NCBI GenBank assembly: GCA_016794785.1
Contig: JAEUHC010000019.1
Span: 744,001 to 808,000 of the forward strand
Direction: 5' to 3'
Length of the DNA stretch: 64,000 nt
Source: Opitutaceae bacterium
GTDB lineage: Bacteria; Verrucomicrobiota; Verrucomicrobiia; Opitutales; Opitutaceae
Program-made: the position numbers and the translations under genes
Notes under the pieces: generated by a model
The model's input: the letters and a program-made list of their open reading frames with translations, nothing else
What the model was told of the DNA's origin: nothing
Databases searched by the model: none
Shown here: one piece after another, positions 51,396 to 60,719 of the stretch
Numbering within the stretch: the first letter of the stretch is position 1
Layout of the letters: the number at the start of each line of letters is the position of its first letter

Positions 51396-52277
51396 ATGAA
51401 GAAAACGAAAGCCAGTCCTGCTTCCGCCGTTGCCCCGCTCAATTTGCGCCTGCCGGCCGCGCCGCGCTCGATCGCGAAGGGCAGCTCGCTCGCCGATTTG
51501 CTCGGTCCCGAGGCGATCGCGTGCCTCGCGCACAATCTTTCTGTGGTGCACCGCAACTTCGAGGCGGGGGCGTTTCGCCGCGCGGCGGAGACCGGGCTCG
51601 CGCCGCTCGGCATCACGCAGCGCGGGGCGCACCTCGCGGCGGCGCTCCGCGCCCACCTGCCGTCGCGCTACGAGGATGCCATCGAGGTTCTGCTGCGGTC
51701 GCTCACGCCGCCCTTGCAAGCGACCGACGATCTGGGCCTCGGCGTGTTCTTTTATCTGCCGCATGTCTGCTTCGTCGCCACCTACGGACTCGATGAGGCG
51801 CACAACGGCGGACGCGATCCGTTTGAGACCTCGATGCGCGCGCAACACGAGATCACGCGGCGCTTCAGCGCGGAGTTTTCCATCCGGCCGTTTCTCATCC
51901 GCTGGCCGGAGCGCACGCTCGCGCGCCTGAGGGAGTGGACGCGCGACGCCGATCCGCATGTGCGCCGGCTTTGTTCCGAGGGCACGCGGCCGCGGCTGCC
52001 GTGGGCGCCGCGCATCCCGGCCTTCGTGCGCGACCCGCGGCCGGCGCTGCCCATCCTAGAAGCGTTGAAGGACGATCCCGATCTCTACGTCCGGCGCAGC
52101 GTGGCGAACCACCTTGGCGACATCGCCAAGGATCACCCGGCGCTCGTGTTCGAGATTTGCGGGCGCTGGGTCGACGGTGCGTCGGCGGAGAGGAAGTGGC
52201 TCATCCGCCACGCCGTGCGGCACCCGGCAAAGAAGGGCGTGGCGGCGGCGCTGCGCCTGCGGAAGCTGGCGAAGTAG
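51396..52277 (+). CDS. DNA alkylation repair protein (AlkD-like HEAT repeat)
   Basis: Protein of 293 residues, cytoplasmic, made almost entirely of helices. The HEAT-like repeats of AlkD/AlkC-type DNA glycosylases are seen in the second half: RLREWTRDADPHVRRLCSEGTRPRLPWAPRI, LEALKDDPDLYVRRSVANHLGDIAKDHP and WLIRHAVRHPAKKG. The family excises N3- and N7-alkylated bases. The closest pattern is the AlkC/AlkD-like group (VRRSVANHLGDIAKDHP is typical). ATG at 51396-51398 follows a gap of 97 bp from the divergent WD40 gene. No partner gene is obvious. Confidence 0.85.
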   Translation: MKKTKASPASAVAPLNLRLPAAPRSIAKGSSLADLLGPEAIACLAHNLSVVHRNFEAGAFRRAAETGLAPLGITQRGAHLAAALRAHLPSRYEDAIEVLLRSLTPPLQATDDLGLGVFFYLPHVCFVATYGLDEAHNGGRDPFETSMRAQHEITRRFSAEFSIRPFLIRWPERTLARLREWTRDADPHVRRLCSEGTRPRLPWAPRIPAFVRDPRPALPILEALKDDPDLYVRRSVANHLGDIAKDHPALVFEICGRWVDGASAERKWLIRHAVRHPAKKGVAAALRLRKLAK

Positions 52278-52299
52278 CGCGCCGCTTGCCGGGTTGGAG

Positions 52300-52866
52300 C
52301 TAGGCGGCGGGCGCGGGTTCCTTGGGCGTGACGAATTTCGCGAGGACAAAGCCGATGATCACGAAGATCAGGAAAAGATAGATCGCGTGGGCGAGCGTCC
52401 AGCCGAGCGGGTGGTGCCACCAGATGGCGTAGGACAGTTCGCCGACCGCGACGAGCAGGCCGAGGGACGCGCAGAATTTAACCCGGCACGTCCAGCGCAC
52501 AAACGCCTTGCTCAGTCCGGTCAGCAGGATCGAGACCAGCAGGCACACGACGAACATGTGCACGAAACCGAGCACCATGACTCGCCCCATGTCGCCGCCC
52601 GTGAAGGATTCCTTGCGGATGTGGACTTCGACCGAGGGGCCGCGCGCGGCGAGTTCGTTCATCTTGGCTTCGCCGTCGAGCGGGTTCGGCAGAAGGTAGG
52701 TGCCCGAGGCGGGAAACAGCTTCCCGATGGCCAGGGCCGTGGCGGAAACATCGGGCACGGAACTGAGCGGCTTGTAGGCGAGGTGCGGCGGCAGGCCCCA
52801 GTAGATGAAGCCGAACAAGAATGTGGCGAGGGCGCCGAGGAACGGGGCGAGGACGAACTTTTTCAC
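52300..52866 (-). CDS. Small membrane protein of unknown function
   Basis: Protein of 188 residues starting with GTG at 52864-52866 (KKFVLAPFLGAL follows). There are four hydrophobic segments: about 4-24, 99-120, 133-149 and 158-181. A soluble loop of about 70 residues (KPLSSVPDV to SFTGGDMG) would be outside. No catalytic motif is recognised. Family not identified with certainty; it might be a DUF-type inner-membrane protein. It is downstream of the second ThuA-like gene by 68 bp on the same strand, so they may be co-transcribed. Confidence 0.6.
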   Translation of the reverse strand: MKKFVLAPFLGALATFLFGFIYWGLPPHLAYKPLSSVPDVSATALAIGKLFPASGTYLLPNPLDGEAKMNELAARGPSVEVHIRKESFTGGDMGRVMVLGFVHMFVVCLLVSILLTGLSKAFVRWTCRVKFCASLGLLVAVGELSYAIWWHHPLGWTLAHAIYLFLIFVIIGFVLAKFVTPKEPAPAA

Positions 52867-52934
52867 GGACGGGAGGGGTTGGGGTTTGGGGTTCGGGGCA
52901 GGGAAGAAAGCGGGAGCGCGCACGGCGCGCCGGC

Positions 52935-53879
52935 TCACGGCGCGCGCACGGAGACTTGGTCCGCGGTGGGGAAATCCGCCGGGACTTTCTGCGTGACCTT
53001 GCCGGTGGCGGCCCACTCGGTGCCGCGTTGGAGCGTGACGATGAAGCCGGCGCACTGGATGGAGCGGTGCGGGCCGGTGTCCTTGGGCGCGACGTGGCCG
53101 AGCGTGGTGTGGAAGACGCGGCCCTGGCCGTAGGCGATGGTCATGAGCATCGGCTCGTGCTCGCCGCTGGAGGTGGGATATTTTCCTTTGTCCGGCTGCG
53201 CGGTGGCGAGGACGGTGACGTTTTTCGCGGGGCCGCGGAGGTGGCTGTAGATTTCGTCGTTGGCGTGGAGCCAGGCGGCGGGCAGGCCGCGCATGATCGG
53301 GTGATCGGGCGCGCGGGTGACAAGGGTGAAATCATGGCGCGGCGGGTGGCTCGCGTTGCCGGGCGTGCTCGAGTCGAGGACCATCTTGCCGTCGCGCCAG
53401 CGGATCTTGGGGCCCCATTTCTCGGTGCGCGCGCCGATGCCGCCGTCGGGCTTGAAGCCCCAGCCGCCGACGCCGATCATCTCGTTCCACTCGGGCCAGA
53501 ACGGGAAGGCGTTGTTGCTGTCGTGCACGACGACGAGGCCGCCGCCCTTTTTCATGTAGTCCACAAAGGCCGCCTTGGTGGCCTCCGGAAACTCCGCGCC
53601 CTCGTAAACCATCACGACGGCGGCGTAGCCCGCAAACTTCGGGGCGAAGCCGGACATGTCGGCGCCCTTGGGCGGAGTCGTGACGACATCGACGGCGAAG
53701 AGTCCGGTCTGCGCGAGGATGTCCCGCACGACGGGCGCGCTCTTGGCCCAGTCGTGATAGGGATTCGACTGGCCGGTGAGCAGCATGATCCGATGGGGCG
53801 CGGCGGCGTTGAGAGCGGCGGCGCAGCCGAAGGCGAGCGCGAGGGCCGCGAGAGGACGGAGGAGGGCGGAGGGGAGCAT
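52935..53879 (-). CDS. Secreted ThuA-like protein (second copy)
   Basis: Protein of 314 residues from the ATG at 53877-53879, signal peptide about 1-27. ThuA fold pattern: HRIMLLTGQSNPYHDW, DVVTTPPKGADMSGF, VVMVYEGAEFPEATKAAF, GGGLVVVHDSNNAFPFWPEWN, HPIMRGLPAAWLHANDEIYSHLRGP, PMLMTIAYGQGRVFHTTLGH. It aligns along its whole length with the copy at 49118-50104, so it is a diverged paralogue. The Asn/His residues of the NNAFP region are shared. Reaction unknown; a role in sugar catabolism is inferred from family context and from the neighbouring oxidoreductase. Confidence 0.83.
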   Translation of the reverse strand: MLPSALLRPLAALALAFGCAAALNAAAPHRIMLLTGQSNPYHDWAKSAPVVRDILAQTGLFAVDVVTTPPKGADMSGFAPKFAGYAAVVMVYEGAEFPEATKAAFVDYMKKGGGLVVVHDSNNAFPFWPEWNEMIGVGGWGFKPDGGIGARTEKWGPKIRWRDGKMVLDSSTPGNASHPPRHDFTLVTRAPDHPIMRGLPAAWLHANDEIYSHLRGPAKNVTVLATAQPDKGKYPTSSGEHEPMLMTIAYGQGRVFHTTLGHVAPKDTGPHRSIQCAGFIVTLQRGTEWAATGKVTQKVPADFPTADQVSVRAP

Positions 53880-53954
53880 GGGAGGGGCGGGTTCCTTGGC
53901 ATGGCGCGGGGCGCGCGGGGCCGCAAGCGCGCGGTGCACGAAGGTGCGGCAGGG

Positions 53955-54088
53955 CGCATCTCAGTTTCTGGCGCGCACAGTCGAACCAGTGAGGCAGTCG
54001 CGAAGTGTTTGGAGCCGCGGCGCCCTCGCCGCGGTCGGGTGCACGCGCCGAGGGCGACGCGTCCCCATCGCCAGAAAACTGAGATGCG
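53955..54088. repeat. MITE-like inverted-repeat element with inner hairpin
   Basis: The 340-bp gap between the divergent ThuA-like and oxidoreductase genes holds a 134-bp structure. Outer arms of 19-20 bases (53955-53973 and 54069-54088, starting CGCATCTCAG) are inverted repeats that differ by one extra A. Inside is the perfect hairpin CCGCGGCG-CCCT-CGCCGCGG (54015-54034) shared with the WD40 gene element. No gene is encoded. It looks like a small non-autonomous mobile element, or a compound of two repeat types. Confidence 0.68.
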
Positions 54089-54219
54089 TCCGGAGCGCAG
54101 GGAAATATTTTTGCGGCTTGAGCGGACGCGCGTTCGGTGTCCTCGTGGTTACAAATCCCCCGCGCAACCGCCCCCGCAAGCGTGCGTCTAGCGCCCACCC
54201 ACGACTTATTTTCCCCCAC

Positions 54220-55647
54220 ATGTCACACACCCAACTCACTCGCCGCGACTTCGTCGCCTTCTCGGCCACCGTGGCCGCGCTGCTCGCCTTCCCCGGCTGC
54301 CAGACCTACATGAAGCAGCCCCGCAAGCCGCGCCCGATCGCGCCGGGCGCCAAGATCCGCGTCGCGCAGGTCGGCTGCGGCGGCAAGGGCTTCTCCGACA
54401 TCATGGCGCACCAGGACGAAGAGGTCGTCGCCATCTGCGACATCGATCACACGCGCCCCAACGTGAAGAAGCTCTTCGACACCTTCCCGAATGCGAAACG
54501 CTACAAGGATTTTCGGAAGATGCTCGTCGAGATGGACGATCAGATCGACGCCGTGGGCGTCGCGACGCCGGACCACATGCATTTCCTGCCCGCCTACATG
54601 GCGATCATGCTGGGCAAGCACGTTTACATCCAGAAGCCGCTCACGCAGACCGTCGGCGAAGCCCGCGAACTCCTGCGCCTCGCGCGCCTCAACGGCGTGT
54701 GCTCGCAGATGGGCAACCAAGGCCACGCGATGGAGGGCATCCGTCTCGTGCGCGAGTGGTTCCAGGCCGGCCTGCTCGGCGAGGTGCGTGAAGTGGACAT
54801 CTGGACCAACCGCTCCGCCGCGCCCGGACCCGATGGCCGCATCCGTGTCGTCTGGCCGCAGGGCCTCACCGAGTGGCCCAAGGGCGGCACGCCCCCGGAG
54901 GGCTACGACCACAACTTGTTCCTCGGTCGCGCGCAGGAACGCCCCTACAGCCCCGAGATTCATCCCTTCAAGTGGCGCGGCTACTACGACTACGGCTGCG
55001 GTGCGCTCGGCGACATGGCCTGCCATCTCATGGACGCCGCCTACTGGGGCCTTGAGCTCGGCGCCCCGTCGAGCATCGAACTCAAAAAGATCGTCGGGAA
55101 AAACCCGATCACGTTCCCGACCTCCGCGGTGGTCGAGTATCAGTTCCCGCAGCGCAAGGCCGCCAACGGCGCGACGCTGCCGGCCGTGAAGGTCACGTGG
55201 GGCGAGGGCGGCATCAAGCCCGCCAAGCCGAAGGACATGGAGGCCGAGCGCAACCTCGCGCACGGCGGCCAGATTTGGCATGGCACCAAGGGCACCGTCT
55301 ATGACGGCAACGACTACTGCAACAGCCCGCGCTTCCTGCCCGAGGCCAAGCACAAGGAGCTGGGCGAGGGCGGCAAGTTCCCGCCCAAGACCATCCCGCG
55401 CGTGCCGAACCAGAATCCGCACAAGGAATGGACCGCTGCCATCCGCGCCAACAACCCGCTCGCGGCCGGCTCGAACTTCGAATATTCCGTGCCCTTCACC
55501 GAGATGGTCTGCCTCGGCGTGATCTCGACCGCCATCGGCGGCCGGCTCACCTGGGACCCGGTCGCGATGAAGACCGGCAACGCCGCCGCCGATGCGATGA
55601 TCTACCCGACCTATCGCAAGGGCTGGAACCCGACCGAGATCATCTGA
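54220..55647 (+). CDS. Tat-exported Gfo/Idh/MocA-family oxidoreductase lipoprotein
   Basis: NAD(P)-dependent oxidoreductase-like protein of 475 residues. The N-terminus has twin Arg (TRRDFVAF) and a lipobox (FPGC, Cys27), so it is a Tat-exported lipoprotein. The Rossmann part shows VAQVGCGGKG near 48, AICDID, ATPDHMH and YIQKPL near 125, where the classical motif has EKP; the C-terminal domain follows with GCGALGDMACHLMD. Folded export via Tat is consistent with a tightly bound nucleotide. Relatives act on glycan-derived sugars. ATG at 54220-54222 is where the Tat signal starts. A strong terminator follows. Confidence 0.88.
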   Translation: MSHTQLTRRDFVAFSATVAALLAFPGCQTYMKQPRKPRPIAPGAKIRVAQVGCGGKGFSDIMAHQDEEVVAICDIDHTRPNVKKLFDTFPNAKRYKDFRKMLVEMDDQIDAVGVATPDHMHFLPAYMAIMLGKHVYIQKPLTQTVGEARELLRLARLNGVCSQMGNQGHAMEGIRLVREWFQAGLLGEVREVDIWTNRSAAPGPDGRIRVVWPQGLTEWPKGGTPPEGYDHNLFLGRAQERPYSPEIHPFKWRGYYDYGCGALGDMACHLMDAAYWGLELGAPSSIELKKIVGKNPITFPTSAVVEYQFPQRKAANGATLPAVKVTWGEGGIKPAKPKDMEAERNLAHGGQIWHGTKGTVYDGNDYCNSPRFLPEAKHKELGEGGKFPPKTIPRVPNQNPHKEWTAAIRANNPLAAGSNFEYSVPFTEMVCLGVISTAIGGRLTWDPVAMKTGNAAADAMIYPTYRKGWNPTEII

Positions 55648-55697
55648 TCCGATCCCCAGGTGTGCGCGACGTGATTACGCCGCGTCTGCCTCATGCA

Positions 55698-55725
55698 GCC
55701 CGCGCCACCCGGCGCGGGCTTTTTT
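55698..55725 (+). terminator. Rho-independent terminator after the oxidoreductase gene
   Basis: A 9-bp perfect stem (GCCCGCGCC at 55698-55706, complement at 55711-55719) with the loop ACCC is followed by six T (55720-55725). It lies 50 bp after the stop codon at 55647. Confidence 0.86.
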
Positions 55726-55783
55726 GTGTCCGGGGTGTGGCGAAGCATGATCCCAATGGCCCGAAGTTTTTGCACTTCGGGGG

Positions 55784-55867
55784 GTGGGGCCGCTTCTCCG
55801 CAAGCGGCCTGGGTTCCAGCCGGCGAATTACCCTGCAACCCAGGCCGGCTCGGAGAGCCGGCCCCAC
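55784..55867. repeat. Bipartite palindromic (REP-like) element B, intergenic copy
   Basis: This 84-bp element begins GTGGGGCC and ends GGCCCCAC. Inside are a first hairpin GGCCGCTT-CTCCGC-AAGCGGCC, a middle stem CCTGGGTT/AACCCAGG, and a second hairpin GGCCGGCTC-GGA-GAGCCGGCC. It lies between convergent genes (oxidoreductase and xylH). A copy of nearly the same length and sequence is inside creB at 61693-61775. No T-tract follows, so it is a repeat rather than a terminator. Confidence 0.85.
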
Positions 55868-55901
55868 CTCGGAATAGTCTGATCCTTGCGGGGCGTTGGG
55901 A

Positions 55902-57029
55902 TCAGTTGCGCCGCAGCCGCACATCCATCCAGACCGCGAGCGTGAGCACCGCGCCGCGGGCGATGAACTTGGCCTCGGGTGACACAGCGAGGAGCGTCAT
56001 GCCATTGAGCAGCGCCGTCATGATGAGCGCGCCGAAGATCACGCCACCTACCGTGCCGCGCCCGCCGCGCAGCGCCGTGCCCCCGATCACGCAGGCGGCA
56101 ATGGCGTCGAGCTCCATCAGATCGCCCACGGTCGTGGTCGAGGCGCCGGAGTAGGCCGTCGTCATGAAGCCGGTGAGCGCGACTGCCACGCCCATGAGCG
56201 CATACGCGCCCACCATCGTGCGCGCGACCGGCAGACCGGAGAGGTGCGCCGCCTCCTCATTGCCGCCGATGGCGTAGAGGGCGCGGCCAAATGGCGTGTG
56301 CCGCGTTAGGCACCATACCGCGCCCGCCACCGCGGCGAGCACGAGCAGCGAGACCGGCACGCCGCGAAAGCCATTGAAGATCGTGACGAGCCCGAGCACC
56401 GCGGCGGCGGCCAGCGACCATGTGAACACGGCCTGCGCGGTGGATGTCACCGGGAGGCCGTGGGCGCGCCGCGCGATCCGCGCGCGCCACGTCGCGACGG
56501 CGAGCCCCATCAGCAGCGCCGCCGCCAAACCCAGGCCGGCGGCGGCGGGCAGGTAATAGGTCGTGAGCTTGGCGTAGAGGTTTTCCTCGTCCCCGCGCGA
56601 GACCGGGATCGTGGAGTTTTGAATGACGAGCCAGAAGAGCCCCTTGAAAATCAGCAGCCCGCCGAGCGTGATGATGAACGACGGGATGCGCTGCCGCACA
56701 ATGAGCGCTCCCATCCCGGTCCAAAGGACGACCGCGACGGCGAAGGCCGCGAGCAGCGCGAGGGGCGCCGGCCAGCCCTGCTGAAACACGAGCACCGCCG
56801 CGATCCCGCCCACGAGCCCCACGCCGCTGCCCACGGAAAGATCAATTTGCCCGGTCAGCAGGATCATGAACATCCCGAGCGCGAGCGTGCCGGTGAGGGA
56901 AAACTCGACGATGAGCTGCGTGAGATTGCGCGAGCCGAGGAAGGCCGGCTCTTTCGCCGCGAAGAACGCGCAAATCGCGAGGAGCGCAACAGGAAGCGCG
57001 AGGGCTTGGAGAGAGAGGCGGGGCTGCAT
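55902..57029 (-). CDS. xylH: XylH-like sugar ABC transporter permease
   Basis: Permease of 375 residues with about 10 membrane helices, of the BPD_transp_2 family (ribose/xylose type). Recognisable blocks are NLTQLIVEFSLTGTLALGMFMILLTGQIDLSVGS, VRQRIPSFIITLGGLLIFKGLFW, NEEAAHLSGLPV and ACVIGGTALRGGRGTVGGVIFGAL. The extra central region and total length match XylH rather than RbsC. It forms the channel of a D-xylose-type importer with the ATPase (57496) and binding protein (59152). It is separated from xylG by an S23 cassette, which breaks the usual close spacing. Confidence 0.88.
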   Translation of the reverse strand: MQPRLSLQALALPVALLAICAFFAAKEPAFLGSRNLTQLIVEFSLTGTLALGMFMILLTGQIDLSVGSGVGLVGGIAAVLVFQQGWPAPLALLAAFAVAVVLWTGMGALIVRQRIPSFIITLGGLLIFKGLFWLVIQNSTIPVSRGDEENLYAKLTTYYLPAAAGLGLAAALLMGLAVATWRARIARRAHGLPVTSTAQAVFTWSLAAAAVLGLVTIFNGFRGVPVSLLVLAAVAGAVWCLTRHTPFGRALYAIGGNEEAAHLSGLPVARTMVGAYALMGVAVALTGFMTTAYSGASTTTVGDLMELDAIAACVIGGTALRGGRGTVGGVIFGALIMTALLNGMTLLAVSPEAKFIARGAVLTLAVWMDVRLRRN

Positions 57030-57041
57030 TGGCGGTGTGAC

Positions 57042-57494
57042 GAATGACCAATGACGAATGTCTAATGACTAATGCCGGAGCCGGTCTTCGCGGTCTGTGC
57101 AGCGCGGAGGTTTCGGTCGGTGGTGCGCACGATCGTGGCGAAGATGTGGTGCAGTTCTTTCGCTTCCTTCCAGAATGCTCGGGCCGCGGCTTTTTGTGTC
57201 TGCGCGGCTTTCGCGATCATCCGCAACCAGTATTTCGTCTCTCGCGCCTCTTTGCGGCAGAGTGCGATCTTGTGGCGGAAATCTCGTTTCGATTCCGCAT
57301 CGTCCGCTTCGCAGTAGTTTGCACCGATGCTCGTGCGCGCGCGCACGAGTTGGTTGATTACCGGCGCAGACGCGGGATTCGCCGGCACGCCGAGGCAAAA
57401 TTCGATGATGGCCACGCCGAAAGGCGCCGTGCGTTCCTCCAAGTCATAGGTCTTCGACTTCATTAGACATTAGTCATTCGGCATTGGTCATTTC
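57042..57494. mobile_element. S23 cassette bounded by inverted repeats, within the xyl operon
   Basis: The four-helix-bundle ORF is enclosed by inverted copies of an about 34-base AATGACCAATG-type repeat (57042-57075 and 57461-57494). Read in the same sense, the arms share AATGACCAATG followed by runs of AATG-type units. The ORF stop codon lies in the left arm and its ATG in the right arm. The cassette sits exactly between the xylH start and the xylG stop. No transposase is inside, so mobility is inferred from structure only. Confidence 0.7.
57062..57463 (-). CDS. Four helix bundle protein (S23/IVP family)
   Basis: Protein of 133 residues, all helical. The pattern (VINQLVRARTSIGANYCEADDAESKRDFRHKI, CRKEARETKYWLRMIAK) is that of the S23/23S rRNA-intervening-sequence-encoded four helix bundle family. 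Members were first found in rRNA insertions and form ring-like oligomers; their function is unknown. ATG at 57461-57463 and the TAG at 57062 both fall in the flanking inverted repeats, so ORF and repeats form one unit. It is co-oriented with the xyl genes and would be transcribed with them. Confidence 0.9.
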   Translation of the reverse strand: MKSKTYDLEERTAPFGVAIIEFCLGVPANPASAPVINQLVRARTSIGANYCEADDAESKRDFRHKIALCRKEARETKYWLRMIAKAAQTQKAAARAFWKEAKELHHIFATIVRTTDRNLRAAQTAKTGSGISH

Positions 57495-57495
57495 A

Positions 57496-59076
<1,581 letters not shown>

Positions 59077-59081
59077 CAAAG

Positions 59082-59155
59082 GTAGGGCGGGTCTGTGACC
59101 CGCCCTTTCACGCGTTAAGTGTTCGAATCAAGGGCGGGTCACAGACCCGCCCTAC
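59082..59155. repeat. Palindromic element D between xylF and xylG
   Basis: Perfect 26-base inverted repeat: arms 59082-59107 and 59130-59155, both reading GTAGGGCGGG from the outside, with a 22-base spacer. Each arm is a hairpin (GGGCGGGTC-TGT-GACCCGCCC). It fills the whole xylF-xylG gap, and its outermost bases supply the TAG stop codon of xylF (59152-59154). It may stabilise the xylF transcript, as REP elements do for binding-protein genes; that is inference. Confidence 0.86.
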
Positions 59156-60156
59156 TTTAGGTCGGCGGCCTTGTGGAATCCATCCGCCACTACCGTTGCC
59201 GCCATGTTCTCCTTATCCACCGAGATCACCCGCTCGAAGATCGACGGCACCTGCTTCATCCCGTTGTCTAGCGTGGCGGTCGTGGCGGGCTTGTGGCCCT
59301 TGGCGACATCGACGGCGATGCGCGCGGCGAGGGTCGCGAGATTTTTCAGCGGTTTGTAAACCGTCATCGCCTGCGTGCCGCGGAGGATGCGCTGGCAGGC
59401 GGCGAGGTCGGCGTCCTGCCCTGTGACAAGCACTTTGCCGGCGAGCCCATCCTCGGAAAGCGCTTGGATCGCGCCGCCGGCGGTGCCGTCGTTTGAGACC
59501 ACCACGGCGTCGATGTTTCGCCCGGCCTTGGTGACGGCGGCGTTCATGATCTTTTTCGCGTTCTCCGGTTTCCAGTCGAGCGCCCAGTCCTCGTGCACGA
59601 CCTCGATTCGCCCGGCTTGGATGAGCGAGGCGAGGATGTTGTCCTGTCCCTGCTTGAAGAGCTTTGCGTTGTTGTCGGTGGGGGCGCCGTAGATGCGGAC
59701 GATGCGGGCCTTTCGATCCTTGGGCAGGCGCGCGACGGCGTAGGCGGCCTGCGCCTCGCCGACCTTCACGTTGTCGAACGTGAGGTAGTAGTCGATCGGC
59801 GCGTTGAGGATGAGGCGATCGTAGGCGATGACCGGGATCTTCGCCTCGGCGGCGGACTTCATCGCGCGGCCGAGCGCGGCGCCGTTGTGCGGGACGACGA
59901 CGAGCACATCGACCTTGCGCGTGATGAGTGACTCGATGTCGCGCGTCTGGCGCGTGTCGTCGGAGTTGGCCGACTGCACGATGACCTCCGCGCCGAGCTT
60001 TTTGGCCTCCGAGATAAACGTGTCGCGGTCGCGCTGCCAGCGCTCCTCCTTGAGCGTGTCCAGCGAGAGGCCGATGACGGGCTTCTCCCGGGAGGCGAAG
60101 GCGGAGACGATGCCGGCGAGGAAAAGAAGGCAGGCGAGGGCGGGGCGGAGGTGCAT
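59152..60156 (-). CDS. xylF: XylF-like sugar-binding protein
   Basis: Periplasmic binding protein of 334 residues from the ATG at 60154-60156, signal peptide about 1-25 (LACLLFLAGIVSAFA). The type I fold is recognised from VIGLSLDTLKEERWQRDRDTFISEAKKLGAEV (the LDTLKEERW block is typical of XylF), ITRKVDVLVVVPHNG, PVIAYDRLI, ARIVRIYGAPTDNNA, IDAVVVSNDGTAGGAIQAL and VLVTGQDADLAAC. It delivers xylose or a related sugar to XylGH. First gene of the minus-strand operon; the divergent gene rfaE2 starts 61 bp away. Confidence 0.91.
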   Translation of the reverse strand: MHLRPALACLLFLAGIVSAFASREKPVIGLSLDTLKEERWQRDRDTFISEAKKLGAEVIVQSANSDDTRQTRDIESLITRKVDVLVVVPHNGAALGRAMKSAAEAKIPVIAYDRLILNAPIDYYLTFDNVKVGEAQAAYAVARLPKDRKARIVRIYGAPTDNNAKLFKQGQDNILASLIQAGRIEVVHEDWALDWKPENAKKIMNAAVTKAGRNIDAVVVSNDGTAGGAIQALSEDGLAGKVLVTGQDADLAACQRILRGTQAMTVYKPLKNLATLAARIAVDVAKGHKPATTATLDNGMKQVPSIFERVISVDKENMAATVVADGFHKAADLK

Positions 60157-60217
60157 GACGCGGTGGAAATGATTGCAGGTTTGCAACCGCAGGGGAGGGC
60201 GCGAGGCTTGCCGACGC

Positions 60218-60715
60218 GTGACGCTCGACAACCCAAAACTACACACCCTCGCCGGCGCGGTTGCGTGGCGGGAGCGCCAGCGCGCGGCCGGCCGCCGCGT
60301 GGTGCTGACGAACGGCGTCTTCGATCTGCTGCACACCGGCCACCTCTACTACCTGCAAAAGGCCCGCGCCCTCGGCGACGCCCTGATCATCGCGATCAAT
60401 TCCGATGCCAGCGTGCGGGCGCTGAAGGGCCCCTCGCGCCCCGTGCAGGCGGAGGCTCACCGCGCCTACGCGCTCGGCGCGCTCGCGTGCGTCGATGCGG
60501 TGCTCGTTTTCAACACCCCGCGGCTCGACGCCGAGATCCGTGCCCTGCAGCCGGACATCTACTGCAAGGCCGGCGACTACACGCTCGAGAAACTCGACGC
60601 CGGCGAACGCGCGGCGCTCCAGGCCGCGGGCGCCCGCATCGAGTTCATGCCCTTCCTCGCCGGCTTCTCCACCACGCAGCTGATTGCGCGGATCAAGGCC
60701 GCGGGGGAAATCTAA
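60218..60715 (+). CDS. rfaE2: Heptose 1-phosphate adenylyltransferase (RfaE2/HldE C-domain-like)
   Basis: Nucleotidyltransferase of 165 residues, single domain. The HxGH motif H39-T-G-H42 lies in LTNGVFDLLHTGHLYYLQKARALGD, followed by IIAINSDASVRALKGPSRPV and the second motif FMPFLAGFSTTQLI, where the ISTT-type motif is seen. It activates D-glycero-beta-D-manno-heptose 1-phosphate with ATP for LPS core synthesis. The kinase half (HldE N-domain) is absent, so that would be a separate gene. Start GTG at 60218-60220 is chosen on the family N-terminus. It lies 4 bp upstream of purN. Confidence 0.86.
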   Translation: MTLDNPKLHTLAGAVAWRERQRAAGRRVVLTNGVFDLLHTGHLYYLQKARALGDALIIAINSDASVRALKGPSRPVQAEAHRAYALGALACVDAVLVFNTPRLDAEIRALQPDIYCKAGDYTLEKLDAGERAALQAAGARIEFMPFLAGFSTTQLIARIKAAGEI

Positions 60716-60719
60716 AACC

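Noticed and set aside
55784..55867. Intrinsic terminator for the convergent genes
   Set aside because: There is no T-tract after either hairpin, a strong terminator already lies at 55698-55725, and the element recurs inside creB.
57062..57463. 23S rRNA intervening sequence
   Set aside because: The S23 protein family is present, but there is no rRNA sequence around it; it lies between ABC transporter genes.
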